A stretch of DNA of 64,000 nucleotides from CAZQQN01 sp964595485 (GTDB taxonomy: Bacteria; Bacteroidota; Bacteroidia; CAILMK01; CAYYUA01). The translations under genes and the position numbers were made by a program. Shown one piece after another: positions 35,134 through 43,171 of this stretch. Each line of letters starts with the position of its first letter. The first letter of the stretch is position 1. Below the pieces are notes generated by a model that saw only the letters and a list, made by a program, of their open reading frames with translations, did no database searches and was not told where the DNA came from. The stretch is from contig CAZQQN010000002.1 in NCBI GenBank assembly GCA_964595485.1, forward strand, positions 1-64,000, in the 5' to 3' direction.

Positions 35134-36588
35134 CTAAGCAGTTTCTTCCCGCCTATTATTTAGATTGTCATCTCCATTTGTCTGCTTGATTTTTTTAAAT
35201 AAGCGGAGATAAGTGTTTTTAGCCAATAGGTTTGAGTCTGTATTAGCAAGGATAATAATTGTTATTCCCACAGGAAGCAGAACAAGTACTGGCAACCAGA
35301 TACCTAACCAAGCATCCAATCGATACGCTTCGCCTAATTTTTCGCCGGTTATAGAGAGCACATGGTAAACCAAGAATAAGATAATAGAAACCAGTGCAGG
35401 CATTCCCAGTCCGCCTCTACGTATAATAGCCCCAAGGGGTGCCCCTATAAAGAATAAGATCAATGAGGCAAAAGAAAGGGTAAACTTTTTATGCCAAGCC
35501 ATTGAATACTCTGCCACTTTTTCCTTTTTGCCACTTACACTTAATTTGTGAACATCAAGCACACCTTTAGTAGACCTGGCTAACTTTTCAGCCCTTTCAA
35601 GGATAGCCTTTTGATCATCTTTAGGGAAATTAGCAAGAAATGGCTCGGCATCCATTGAGGTATCCGGGTAAGGCTTTTCAAAAAAGCCACTATCCCTGAG
35701 ATAGTGAAAATAAGGTCTAAGGTTATCATCCATCTTTTTACGATTCTGCCTTAGTTCCCGCTTGAATGTATCCAAGTAAAGTTTTAATTGGTTAACATTC
35801 AACATTTGATAATGGTGTTTAAACAAGGCCTCCTTAGTGCGGTCCATTTTAAAACCCGATATATCAAAACGCATCGTATATTCATCAAACTTCATTCTGG
35901 AATGGGGAAAGTTTCGATTTTCCCTGGAGCCTTTAATTTCTTCAAAGCGCTGCCCGTTGTATAACTCCATTATTAAGTAATTCTTATCATTTGTTGTGTA
36001 CATTCGCCCGCTTTCTGCCCTCATCACAGTATTATTAGCTTTATTCCCGGTGTGGTCGTATATAAGGACATCTTTCAAGGTCCCTTTTTCGGAGTTTTTT
36101 TCCTTAACCCTTATGACAAACCCCTTAATTTTATCATAGAAAACCCCTTCTTGAATATCCAAAGCCGGTTTTTGTTGGCGTACGTCCCATAAAAGTGAGC
36201 CAAACTTCAAATTAGCTTTGGGTATCACTGTGTTAGAAAAGAAAAATGCCCCTACTGCGATAAATGTAACCAAAATAATCAGCGGCTTCATAACCTTCAC
36301 GAGGGATATACCTGCTGACTTAAAAGCCATCAGCTCTTGGTTTTCTGCCAAATTGCCAAAGGTCATCATGGAAGAAAGTAATAAGGAAAGGGGTAAGGCT
36401 AAGGGAATAAAACTTGCGGATGCAAAAAACATTAACTTGGCGATGATTAACCAGTCAAGCCCCTTGCCCGCCATCTCGTCAATATACTTCCAGAGGAACT
36501 GCATAAGGATGAGGAACAGGCAAACAAAAAAGGTTGCAATGAAGGGCCCTACAAATGACTTAAGGGTTAATTTATGAAGCTTTTTCAA
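35134..36588 (-). CDS. LptF/LptG-family LPS export permease
   Basis: A 484-residue inner-membrane permease of the YjgP/YjgQ family, which with LptB moves LPS from the inner membrane toward the outer membrane. Three N-terminal helices (about 14-34, 50-75, 98-118) are followed by a periplasmic beta-jellyroll region (about 130-380, with an insertion longer than in E. coli) and three C-terminal helices (385-460). The start is a TTG at 36588; no upstream in-frame ATG exists, and the next internal ATG would delete the first helix. LptF and LptG cannot be told apart here. Confidence 0.88.
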   Translation of the reverse strand: MKKLHKLTLKSFVGPFIATFFVCLFLILMQFLWKYIDEMAGKGLDWLIIAKLMFFASASFIPLALPLSLLLSSMMTFGNLAENQELMAFKSAGISLVKVMKPLIILVTFIAVGAFFFSNTVIPKANLKFGSLLWDVRQQKPALDIQEGVFYDKIKGFVIRVKEKNSEKGTLKDVLIYDHTGNKANNTVMRAESGRMYTTNDKNYLIMELYNGQRFEEIKGSRENRNFPHSRMKFDEYTMRFDISGFKMDRTKEALFKHHYQMLNVNQLKLYLDTFKRELRQNRKKMDDNLRPYFHYLRDSGFFEKPYPDTSMDAEPFLANFPKDDQKAILERAEKLARSTKGVLDVHKLSVSGKKEKVAEYSMAWHKKFTLSFASLILFFIGAPLGAIIRRGGLGMPALVSIILFLVYHVLSITGEKLGEAYRLDAWLGIWLPVLVLLPVGITIIILANTDSNLLAKNTYLRLFKKIKQTNGDDNLNNRREETA

Positions 36589-36729
36589 CGTTTGGTCCCC
36601 TTATTTTGTAAAAATTTTTTCAGGCTAAGGTCTGTTTAGAAATTCGCAATACCATAAAGCCTGCAGATTAGCCTTAAGGAAGGTTAATTCTAAATGCCAA
36701 TCAATTTTAATTAACCAGCAACAAAACTT

Positions 36730-37350
36730 ATGCAAAATAATGAAATAAAGCTGACCCAAAAGGAACTGGAAGTAGTTCAGGACCGGACATTCCTTAAACT
36801 TAAACAGTCTGCTATTCAGAAAGTAGTTAACCTTTTTTCTGAGTTAAGAAACCATTTAGACCATGCCTGGGAATACAATAATCATTGGAAAGATCGTATT
36901 CCCTGCCAGAAAGATGATGTTAAGATCTCCAAAGGGGAAAATTACCGCCAATTACCCTATGTGATCCTGGATTATCCAAGGTTATTCAGCAGATCGGATG
37001 TTTTTGCTTACCGGTCGATGTTATGGTGGGGCCATTTCTTTAGTTTTACACTCCATTTACAGGGAAAATCCCTTGAAGAGTTCAGGGAACCTTTAAAAAA
37101 CGGTATATCCCAATTACCTGCTGAAAGCGACCTGTTTGTTGGCGTAGCAGACACGCCTTGGGAATATCATTATGGCCCGGAAAATTACAAGCCTTTGGTA
37201 TCTATGAACAACAATGAGTTGCTTCGAATAGTGGATGAAAAGTCCTTTGTTAAAATAAGTGCATGGGTTCCTGTTTCAGCAGACACCTATCAAGTGATTG
37301 AAGAAGGGAAAGCTAAATTTCAGCAATTCATGGACTTGTTGTTTCGATAA
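36730..37350 (+). CDS. Conserved-looking protein of unknown function
   Basis: A 206-residue soluble protein, not recognised. It has no signal peptide or membrane helix. The middle region GENYRQLPYVILDYPRLFSRSDVFAYRSMLWWGHFFSFTLHL is rich in aromatic residues (about 65-108), and VADTPWEYHYGPENYKPL is another distinctive block. An even, complete frame with normal composition supports a real gene. It is convergent with the START-like gene, only 6 bp between stops. Confidence 0.75.
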   Translation: MQNNEIKLTQKELEVVQDRTFLKLKQSAIQKVVNLFSELRNHLDHAWEYNNHWKDRIPCQKDDVKISKGENYRQLPYVILDYPRLFSRSDVFAYRSMLWWGHFFSFTLHLQGKSLEEFREPLKNGISQLPAESDLFVGVADTPWEYHYGPENYKPLVSMNNNELLRIVDEKSFVKISAWVPVSADTYQVIEEGKAKFQQFMDLLFR

Positions 37351-37356
37351 CGAATA

Positions 37357-37737
37357 TTAGCCTCCTATGGTACCTTTTAGCTGTTCAATGACGGATTCCC
37401 ACATAAGTTTAGCTTCCTCGAGTTCTTCCTCTTCATCAAAATCCGAGATTATTAGGGAAGTATCACCCGTAAGGTCATCTTTTTCAATCTGGAACGTTAG
37501 GTATTCTTCGCCTTCTCGCTCCATCCATTTAAATTTCACCAGTTTATTAGGCTTGCGCTGGGTAAGCTCAGCTTTTTCAGAACTGCCTTCCCAGAAGAAT
37601 TCATACGTTTCCCCATTTACTGTTACATCCTCTGCAAACCACGATGTTAAACCACTGGGGTCTACAAGGTAATTGTAAACCAATTCCGGCTTGGCCTGTA
37701 AGGGAAATTCTACTTTATATTCATTGCGTCCACTCAT
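37357..37737 (-). CDS. START-like (SRPBCC-fold) domain protein
   Basis: A 126-residue single-domain protein of the START-like/AHSA1-type fold: LQAKPELVYNYLVDPSGLTSWFAEDVTV (about 12-39), FFWEGSSEKAELTQRKPNKLVKFKW and the C-terminal WESVIEQLKGTIGG helix. This compact form is common in Bacteroidota. The cavity of the fold usually holds a hydrophobic ligand, but no ligand is known. Monocistronic by position. Confidence 0.85.
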   Translation of the reverse strand: MSGRNEYKVEFPLQAKPELVYNYLVDPSGLTSWFAEDVTVNGETYEFFWEGSSEKAELTQRKPNKLVKFKWMEREGEEYLTFQIEKDDLTGDTSLIISDFDEEEELEEAKLMWESVIEQLKGTIGG

Positions 37738-37851
37738 AAGAAAAATTCATTTAGTGTTAATACTCCCTTGAAAAAAGCAAGTTAGATTACCGCTTACAAA
37801 TTTTTTCAAACCTAATTGTTAATCTTTTTAATGCAAAAATTTTTAAAAAGA

Positions 37852-38517
37852 TTAGTTTTCGTTGGTTTCTGGAAACGCAATTATTGTTTCACACCCGTAA
37901 ACTTGGTCACCAATTTCCACCGGTATATGGTGATCAACAGGTAGTAACAAGTCCAGCCTGGAGCCAAATTTGATGAAACCTAATTCATCTCCTTTTTTTA
38001 CAAATTCGCCTTCTTTGTAATAAAAACGAATACGTCTTGCCATTACTCCGGCTATTTGTCGGATTAAATACGTGCCTAATCTCTCATGTTTTATGGCAAT
38101 ACTGTTTTGTTCATTGAGGTGAGAAGACTTGGGATTATAGGCTGCCAAATACTGGCCGGGGTGGTAGCGGTAATAGACCAATTTTCCGGTAACCGGCACC
38201 CTGTTCAAATGTACATCAATTGGTGACATGAAAACCGATACCTGTATCCTTTCCTCTTTTAGGTATTCATCTTCAAAAACCTTCTCCTTAGCCACCACCT
38301 TGCCGTCAGCCGGGGAAATGATGCTTTGTGATGCTTCCGGCAAGGACCGTTCCGGATTCCTGAAAAATTGTAAACATAGTAATAATAAAGATATTGACAG
38401 GAGTAGTAAAAGTTTTACAAACCATCCGTCCCAAAAAATGATAAATGTCCCATTCAGGATTGCCAAAAAAAGACCAATTATCAATAGCGGTACCCGCCCC
38501 TCTGCATGAATGCGCAT
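37852..38517 (-). CDS. psd: Phosphatidylserine decarboxylase proenzyme
   Basis: A 221-residue membrane-associated enzyme that turns phosphatidylserine into phosphatidylethanolamine. Two N-terminal hydrophobic segments (about 10-45) anchor it; ISPADGKVV (about 65-73) and FMSPIDVHLNRVP are family blocks. The self-cleavage site is FGSRLDLLLP (about 184-193), where the Gly-Ser bond breaks to form the pyruvoyl group. It is the short, archaeal-like class. Its ATG overlaps the glutamate dehydrogenase stop as TAATG, so the two are translationally coupled. Confidence 0.92.
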   Translation of the reverse strand: MRIHAEGRVPLLIIGLFLAILNGTFIIFWDGWFVKLLLLLSISLLLLCLQFFRNPERSLPEASQSIISPADGKVVAKEKVFEDEYLKEERIQVSVFMSPIDVHLNRVPVTGKLVYYRYHPGQYLAAYNPKSSHLNEQNSIAIKHERLGTYLIRQIAGVMARRIRFYYKEGEFVKKGDELGFIKFGSRLDLLLPVDHHIPVEIGDQVYGCETIIAFPETNEN

Positions 38518-39791
38518 TAAAAAACTCCCCTGAGATTAATGGTTTGTGCAATTTTATCCATCCCTACAATGTAAGCAGCCAAACGCCAATTGACATCATA
38601 TTGCCTGGCGGTTTTGTATACCTGGTCAAAGGCACTTAGCATGAAACGATCAGCCCTGCGATTCACACGCTCCTGGGTCCAGAAAAACCCGAGTCGGTTC
38701 TGAACCCATTCAAAATAGGAAACCGTCACACCACCTGCATTGGCCAGAATATCCGGAACTATACGAACACCTTTTTCATACAGGATGTTATCGGCACTCG
38801 ATGATGTTGGACCATTTGCCCCCTCCACAATAAGCTTAGCTTTTATATGATCAGCATTTTGCTTGGTGATCTGATCTTCACTTGCCGCTGGCACAAGCAA
38901 ATCCGTATCCATCGTTAATAATTCCTCCCTCGCAATTTCTTCACCGCCCGGAAAACCTTTTAAGCTGAAATTGTTATTATGCGAATATTCAACAGCTTTT
39001 TCTATATCAATACCATTTTCGTTGTAAAAGGCTCCGTTGAGATCTGAGATGGCTATGATCTTTACACCTAACTTGGCTAGCAATTGAGCCGAAATTGAGC
39101 CAACATTCCCAAAGCCTTGAATAACGCCAGTGGCACTTTTCGGGTTAATACCAAGCTTCTCCATGGCAGCCCTCGCACATACCATTACACCTCGGCCCGT
39201 AGCTTCATAACGACCTAAAGAGCCACCTAGTACCAACGGTTTACCCGTTACAATTGAGGGAATAGAGTACCCAATCCTGCGGGAGTAGGAATCCAGGAAC
39301 CAAGCCATTACTTGGGGATCGGTGCCCATATCCGGAGCAGGGATATCCTTCTCAGGGCCCACGACATCACCCAATGCCACAGCATAGGCCCTGGTCAGTT
39401 TTTCAAGCTCCCGCTTAGACAGGGACTTAGGGTCACATTTAACACCGCCTTTCGCCCCGCCAAAAGGAATTTGGACTACAGCACATTTAAGACTCATCCA
39501 GGTAGCCAAAGCGCGGACTTCATCCATGTCGACATTTGGGGAAAACCGTATGCCACCTTTCGAAGGACCTAAATAAACCGAGTGGATCACCCGAAAACCC
39601 TCATAAATCCCACCACTGTCATCTTCATGATTAAGGCTCATGTTTACTTTAACCTCTTTTGCAGGGTATTTCAACATGTTATACGTCTGCTGATTAATGC
39701 CAAGGATTTGGGCCGCTTCGTCAAACCTTGACATCATTGAATCCAGGGGGTTGTCCTCATCCTTGATTGGGGCAGGCTCAATAAAAGGCAT
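38517..39791 (-). CDS. gdhA: Glu/Leu/Phe/Val-type dehydrogenase (likely glutamate)
   Basis: A 424-residue cytosolic dehydrogenase that reversibly deaminates an amino acid, most likely glutamate to 2-oxoglutarate. The catalytic block is PFGGAKGGVKCDP (about 109-121, with the active lysine in GGAKGG), the dinucleotide fold has VIQGFGNVGSISAQLL (about 214-229), and PAPDMGTD precedes it. Glutamate specificity is inferred from family and length, not proved. It lies between cdsA (upstream) and psd (downstream, 1-bp TAATG overlap). Confidence 0.9.
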   Translation of the reverse strand: MPFIEPAPIKDEDNPLDSMMSRFDEAAQILGINQQTYNMLKYPAKEVKVNMSLNHEDDSGGIYEGFRVIHSVYLGPSKGGIRFSPNVDMDEVRALATWMSLKCAVVQIPFGGAKGGVKCDPKSLSKRELEKLTRAYAVALGDVVGPEKDIPAPDMGTDPQVMAWFLDSYSRRIGYSIPSIVTGKPLVLGGSLGRYEATGRGVMVCARAAMEKLGINPKSATGVIQGFGNVGSISAQLLAKLGVKIIAISDLNGAFYNENGIDIEKAVEYSHNNNFSLKGFPGGEEIAREELLTMDTDLLVPAASEDQITKQNADHIKAKLIVEGANGPTSSSADNILYEKGVRIVPDILANAGGVTVSYFEWVQNRLGFFWTQERVNRRADRFMLSAFDQVYKTARQYDVNWRLAAYIVGMDKIAQTINLRGVF

Positions 39792-39868
39792 GCACAGTCA
39801 ATTCTTATTTTTTGCAAATTTAATTTTTGCACAAAAGAAAATGATCCTTTCCTTATCTTTTTTACCTA

Positions 39869-40678
39869 TCAAACGAACCATTCTACATAAATAAATACAA
39901 ATGGTATTGCAAACAGTAATGCATCAAAACGATCCAGCACGCCTCCATGCCCGGGTAGTACCTGACCAGAATCCTTGGCATCCGATTTTCGTTTCAAGAG
40001 GGACTCTAACAGATCACCGAAAACTCCTGCAAAAGCAACGATCAACCCCATTATAGCCCCATGATAAGGAGTGACTGTATTGGTACCCAGGCTCATTAAT
40101 CCACCTCCTGCAATGGTAAGTATAATACCACCAATGGTTCCTTCCCATGTTTTTTTGGGAGAAACACTTTCCCAAACGGGGTTCTTGCCCAAAGTAACCC
40201 CCACAATATAAGCCATGGTATCATTGATCCACGTGAGAAAAATTGGTAAAAGTACAAGGACCGGTTTATAGGTGCCACTATCAAAACCGATTCCAGCCAG
40301 CAAGCACAATGGAATGGTAAGGTAGAGCCAGCCCAGGACCATAACGCCAGAGTTACCAAACAAGTCTCCCGATTTGTGATATAGGTTTCCAGCAAGAACG
40401 AAAAATAATAATGGCGCTATGCCGGTCAACGCCATTAAAGGCAATAAAGACTGAATGATCAAAAAGACTGTTAATAAGCTACTTACTGATAACAATAAGC
40501 CACCCAATAGAGAAGGATCATACCCTAAATACTTCGTGAGCTGAAAAAACTCTAACAAACCGAGAACCTGTATAAGGATCAGTAATGCAAAAAAGCTGAA
40601 AGGACTGAACCACACCCCACCAATAACTACTATGGCAAATAGGATCGCGGATGCACTTCGCTTGAGAAAAGCGGTCAT
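39869..40678 (-). CDS. cdsA: Phosphatidate cytidylyltransferase
   Basis: A 269-residue inner-membrane enzyme that makes CDP-diacylglycerol from phosphatidate and CTP, the branch point of phospholipid synthesis. About seven or eight helices are visible; the full CdsA signature ends in KDSGQVLPGHGGVLDRFD (about 233-250), and the earlier block WINDTMAYIVG is also typical. It overlaps the CPBP protease gene by 4 bp (ATGA) and leads into gdhA and psd: phosphatidylserine synthase, which would link CdsA to Psd, is not in the window. Confidence 0.94.
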   Translation of the reverse strand: MTAFLKRSASAILFAIVVIGGVWFSPFSFFALLILIQVLGLLEFFQLTKYLGYDPSLLGGLLLSVSSLLTVFLIIQSLLPLMALTGIAPLLFFVLAGNLYHKSGDLFGNSGVMVLGWLYLTIPLCLLAGIGFDSGTYKPVLVLLPIFLTWINDTMAYIVGVTLGKNPVWESVSPKKTWEGTIGGIILTIAGGGLMSLGTNTVTPYHGAIMGLIVAFAGVFGDLLESLLKRKSDAKDSGQVLPGHGGVLDRFDALLFAIPFVFIYVEWFV

Positions 40679-41829
40679 AAGTCCTGGTTTAAAATAATTT
40701 CTTCGGCCGCTTCTATATTCTCGGGGTTTACGTATAGCTCAACTTCTCCAAAAACCTGGTAGGATGAATCTTTTTTATCAAGGATCACTGCCGGTATGCC
40801 TTCATTTTCAAGTGCTCCTTTCAAAATCTCGGCTTTCTGTTTTAACGTGGTTGTGTAAATCTTTTGCCAACCCTGCTTTTTTTCATCATCAGGCCCCATT
40901 AGGTTTTTATTGATGCGGCTAAGGTAGAACATAATGACCGCCCCTAATAATAGACTTACTATGGCAGTCAGGCTCGAGTATTCCATATTAACCTCTTCGT
41001 TGATAGATGCCTCAATGACACCTTGTTGATTTAAGTAAGCCACTAAGACACCCGCAAAATTATTGAGAAAATGGGCAAATATCGGCACCCAAATACTACC
41101 GGTAAAATAAAGCAAATAGCCGAAAAGTAAACCCAGAAAAAGGCGGGGTAGAAAACCGTAAAATTGCATGTGGAAAGCACTGAAAAGGATGGCAGCAACA
41201 AAAATCGCAATGTGAACACGACCAAACCACTGATAGACCATTCGCTGGATCAAGCCCCTAAAGAAAAATTCCTCTGTAACCGCAGCTGTTAAGGCAATAA
41301 CCAAAATGTTGAATATAAAATCCATTGGACCATCCATTTGCAAGAAAGCCTTTATCAGGTTTTGATTGGAGGACTCGGTTTTTTTCATCCAATCTTCCAT
41401 CCAACTTAAACCGCCTGGCAGTTCAAGCCCCTTATTGAATTGGATTAACCATTCTGTCAAAGGATAAAAAGCCAGCAAAGCGAAGACCACCAACACAAAG
41501 GATAGTCCTTTAGTCGGTGAATTAATGCTCAAATATTTCCAGGCCTTTTCCCGGAAGAAGATCGGAGTAAATATGGCAGGTATTAAGAAAATGCCTATTG
41601 CTGAAAAAAATTGGGTTATTTTTAGGGCATTGATTTCTTCTTTGCTCAGATTGCCGGCAACATAATTATTAAGATCTTCTAAAGAAACATCAAAAAGGAT
41701 ACTGCCTAAAGCCATCCCTATAAAAGAAAAAACAATTGTGGAAGTAAGCGTTATCCCCAGTAAAATAAGGATTTGCGAAAATTTTTCACGTAAGTTGGGG
41801 TGGTCCTGAATCGGTTTGATATTCCCCAT
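40675..41829 (-). CDS. CPBP-family membrane protease with C-terminal DUF2007 domain
   Basis: A 384-residue protein. The CPBP/Abi (Rce1-like) domain covers about 20-310 with eight hydrophobic segments; the metal-site motif EEFFFRGL has Glu186, Glu187 and Arg191, followed by FSAFHMQFYGF and AHFLNN. Residues about 320-384 (IYTTTLKQKAEILKGALE... VELYVNPENIEAAEEII) form a DUF2007-type domain, thought to bind a ligand or partner. Such proteases cleave in or near the membrane; substrates unknown. First gene of the cdsA-gdhA-psd operon. Confidence 0.87.
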   Translation of the reverse strand: MGNIKPIQDHPNLREKFSQILILLGITLTSTIVFSFIGMALGSILFDVSLEDLNNYVAGNLSKEEINALKITQFFSAIGIFLIPAIFTPIFFREKAWKYLSINSPTKGLSFVLVVFALLAFYPLTEWLIQFNKGLELPGGLSWMEDWMKKTESSNQNLIKAFLQMDGPMDFIFNILVIALTAAVTEEFFFRGLIQRMVYQWFGRVHIAIFVAAILFSAFHMQFYGFLPRLFLGLLFGYLLYFTGSIWVPIFAHFLNNFAGVLVAYLNQQGVIEASINEEVNMEYSSLTAIVSLLLGAVIMFYLSRINKNLMGPDDEKKQGWQKIYTTTLKQKAEILKGALENEGIPAVILDKKDSSYQVFGEVELYVNPENIEAAEEIILNQDL

Positions 41830-41847
41830 TGAATTCTTTTAATTTCG
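41815..41847 (+). promoter_or_regulatory. Possible promoter of dusB inside the CPBP gene end
   Basis: TTTG (41815-41818), 21 bp, then TAATTTCG (41840-41847, seven of eight positions of TAnnTTTG). The dusB TTG start at 41870 is 22 bp further. The -33 element lies inside the first codons of the divergent CPBP gene, because only 40 bp separate the two genes. Confidence 0.4.
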
Positions 41848-41869
41848 GACTCGAAAAAATGCAATAAAG

Positions 41870-42868
41870 TTGGTAAAAATACAAAATTTAGAACTTGGCG
41901 ATTTTCCCTTGTTAGTAGCCCCCATGGAAGATGTTAGCGATCCACCTTTCCGTTCCCTTTGTAAAAAATATGGGGCGGACATGGTTTATACAGAATTTAT
42001 CTCTTCGGAAGGCCTAATCCGCCAAGCAGGTCAAAGCATGAAAAAGCTGGATATTCTGGAGAATGAAAGACCCGTTGGCATCCAGATATTCGGCAGTGAC
42101 TATGATAGCATGAAAGAAGCCACTCAAATTGCAGAAAAGGCAAAACCCGAGGTGATTGATATCAATTTCGGCTGCCCCGTAAAAAATGTGGTCTGCAAAG
42201 GGGCTGGGGCTGCTATCCTTAAGGATGTTCCCAAGATGGTAGATTTAACAAAAGAGATTGTAAAAAGCACCCATTTACCGGTAACCGTCAAGACAAGGCT
42301 TGGCTGGGATGAAGAGACAAAATACATTGAAGAAGTGGCTGAACGTCTACAGGATATTGGTATTCAGGCCCTTAGCATACATGGCCGTACACGGGTCCAA
42401 ATGTACAAGGGAGAGGCTGACTGGACCCTGATCGGGAAGATCAAAGAAAACCCGAGAATCAACATCCCAATTTTCGGTAATGGGGATGTCGATAGCCCGG
42501 AAAAAGCAGAGGCGATGAAAAACCGCTACGGTGTGGATGGCATCATGCTTGGACGCTCTGCCATTGGTCAACCCTGGATTTTCAGGGATATCCACCACTA
42601 CCTGGCAACCGGTGAAATCCTTGACCCTCCAGATGTGCATGAGCGGGTGGATATCTGTAAAACCCACCTGGCTGAATCCATCAAGTGGAAAGGTGAGCAA
42701 ACAGGCATTAAGGAAATGCGGCGCCATTACCAAAATTATTTCAAAAATTACCCCAATTTTAAGCAATTCCGCACCACCCTTGTCCAAACGGATGAGCCTG
42801 ACACCCTATACGAAACCCTGGAGCAAGTCAGGGATTACTATGGGGAAAGGGTTTCAATGGCATCTTAA
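41870..42868 (+). CDS. dusB: tRNA-dihydrouridine synthase, DusB type
   Basis: A 332-residue FMN enzyme that reduces uridine to dihydrouridine in tRNA. Family blocks are all present: PMEDVSDPPFR (about 18-28), NFGCPVKNVVCKGAGAA with the catalytic Cys (about 100-116), KTRLGWDE, HGRTRVQMYKGEADW and GVDGIMLGRSAIGQPWIF (about 221-238). The start is a TTG at 41870: the family N-terminus MVKI matches it, and no in-frame ATG lies upstream. Monocistronic, 40 bp from the divergent CPBP gene. Confidence 0.93.
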   Translation: MVKIQNLELGDFPLLVAPMEDVSDPPFRSLCKKYGADMVYTEFISSEGLIRQAGQSMKKLDILENERPVGIQIFGSDYDSMKEATQIAEKAKPEVIDINFGCPVKNVVCKGAGAAILKDVPKMVDLTKEIVKSTHLPVTVKTRLGWDEETKYIEEVAERLQDIGIQALSIHGRTRVQMYKGEADWTLIGKIKENPRINIPIFGNGDVDSPEKAEAMKNRYGVDGIMLGRSAIGQPWIFRDIHHYLATGEILDPPDVHERVDICKTHLAESIKWKGEQTGIKEMRRHYQNYFKNYPNFKQFRTTLVQTDEPDTLYETLEQVRDYYGERVSMAS

Positions 42869-42925
42869 TGATTTTCTTAAGCTTTAAGGCTACTCACTTT
42901 TCTAAGGCAGAGCTTTAGTACTTAC

Positions 42926-43036
42926 CTAAATATTTATTGCCAATATCAGCGCTGCAAGCCTGTCATATCGTCTATAAAGCATCAAAATACTGCTGACTAT
43001 TCCCGGATGAATTACAAACTCCAGAATCAGGTTGAT
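42926..43036 (-). pseudogene. Possible 3' remnant of a transposase-like gene
   Basis: On the minus strand an open frame of 36 codons with no start codon of its own beginning runs to a TAG at 42926-42928 and ends with RRYDRLAALILAINI. That ending looks like the C-terminus of an insertion-sequence protein I associate with Bacteroidota, but I cannot confirm it without a search. No inverted ends or target duplications were seen. It may be a worn-down fragment, or chance. Confidence 0.25.
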
Positions 43037-43116
43037 TTATTTTTTGTGATAAATTGCTATTTTCGGAAAAAGGTTATGAAGGCGGCCGGCTAATTGCAAT
43101 GGGCGGGAGATAGCTG

Positions 43117-43150
43117 TTTGGCGGTTTGCATAATTTTTTTACTACATTTG
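43117..43150 (+). promoter_or_regulatory. Probable promoter for the TPR-comA pair
   Basis: TTTG (43117-43120), 22 bp, then TACATTTG (43143-43150), an exact TAnnTTTG box. The ATG at 43172 follows 21 bp later. This placing means that transcription would start downstream of 43094, which rules out the longer open frame and supports the ATG at 43172. Confidence 0.55.
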
Positions 43151-43171
43151 TTAAACAAAACCTATGGTTTA

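Larger units (their letters stand above)
42869..43171. other. Intergenic region between dusB and the TPR gene
   Basis: This 303-bp stretch holds a possible transposase-like remnant on the minus strand (42926-43036) and, near its right end, a promoter for the TPR-comA pair. A frame extending the TPR gene back to a TTG at 43094 is not accepted. Confidence 0.5.

Noticed and set aside
43094..43171. Longer TPR gene starting at a TTG
   Set aside because: An exact -7 box at 43143-43150 lies inside that extension, so the ATG at 43172 is the real start.
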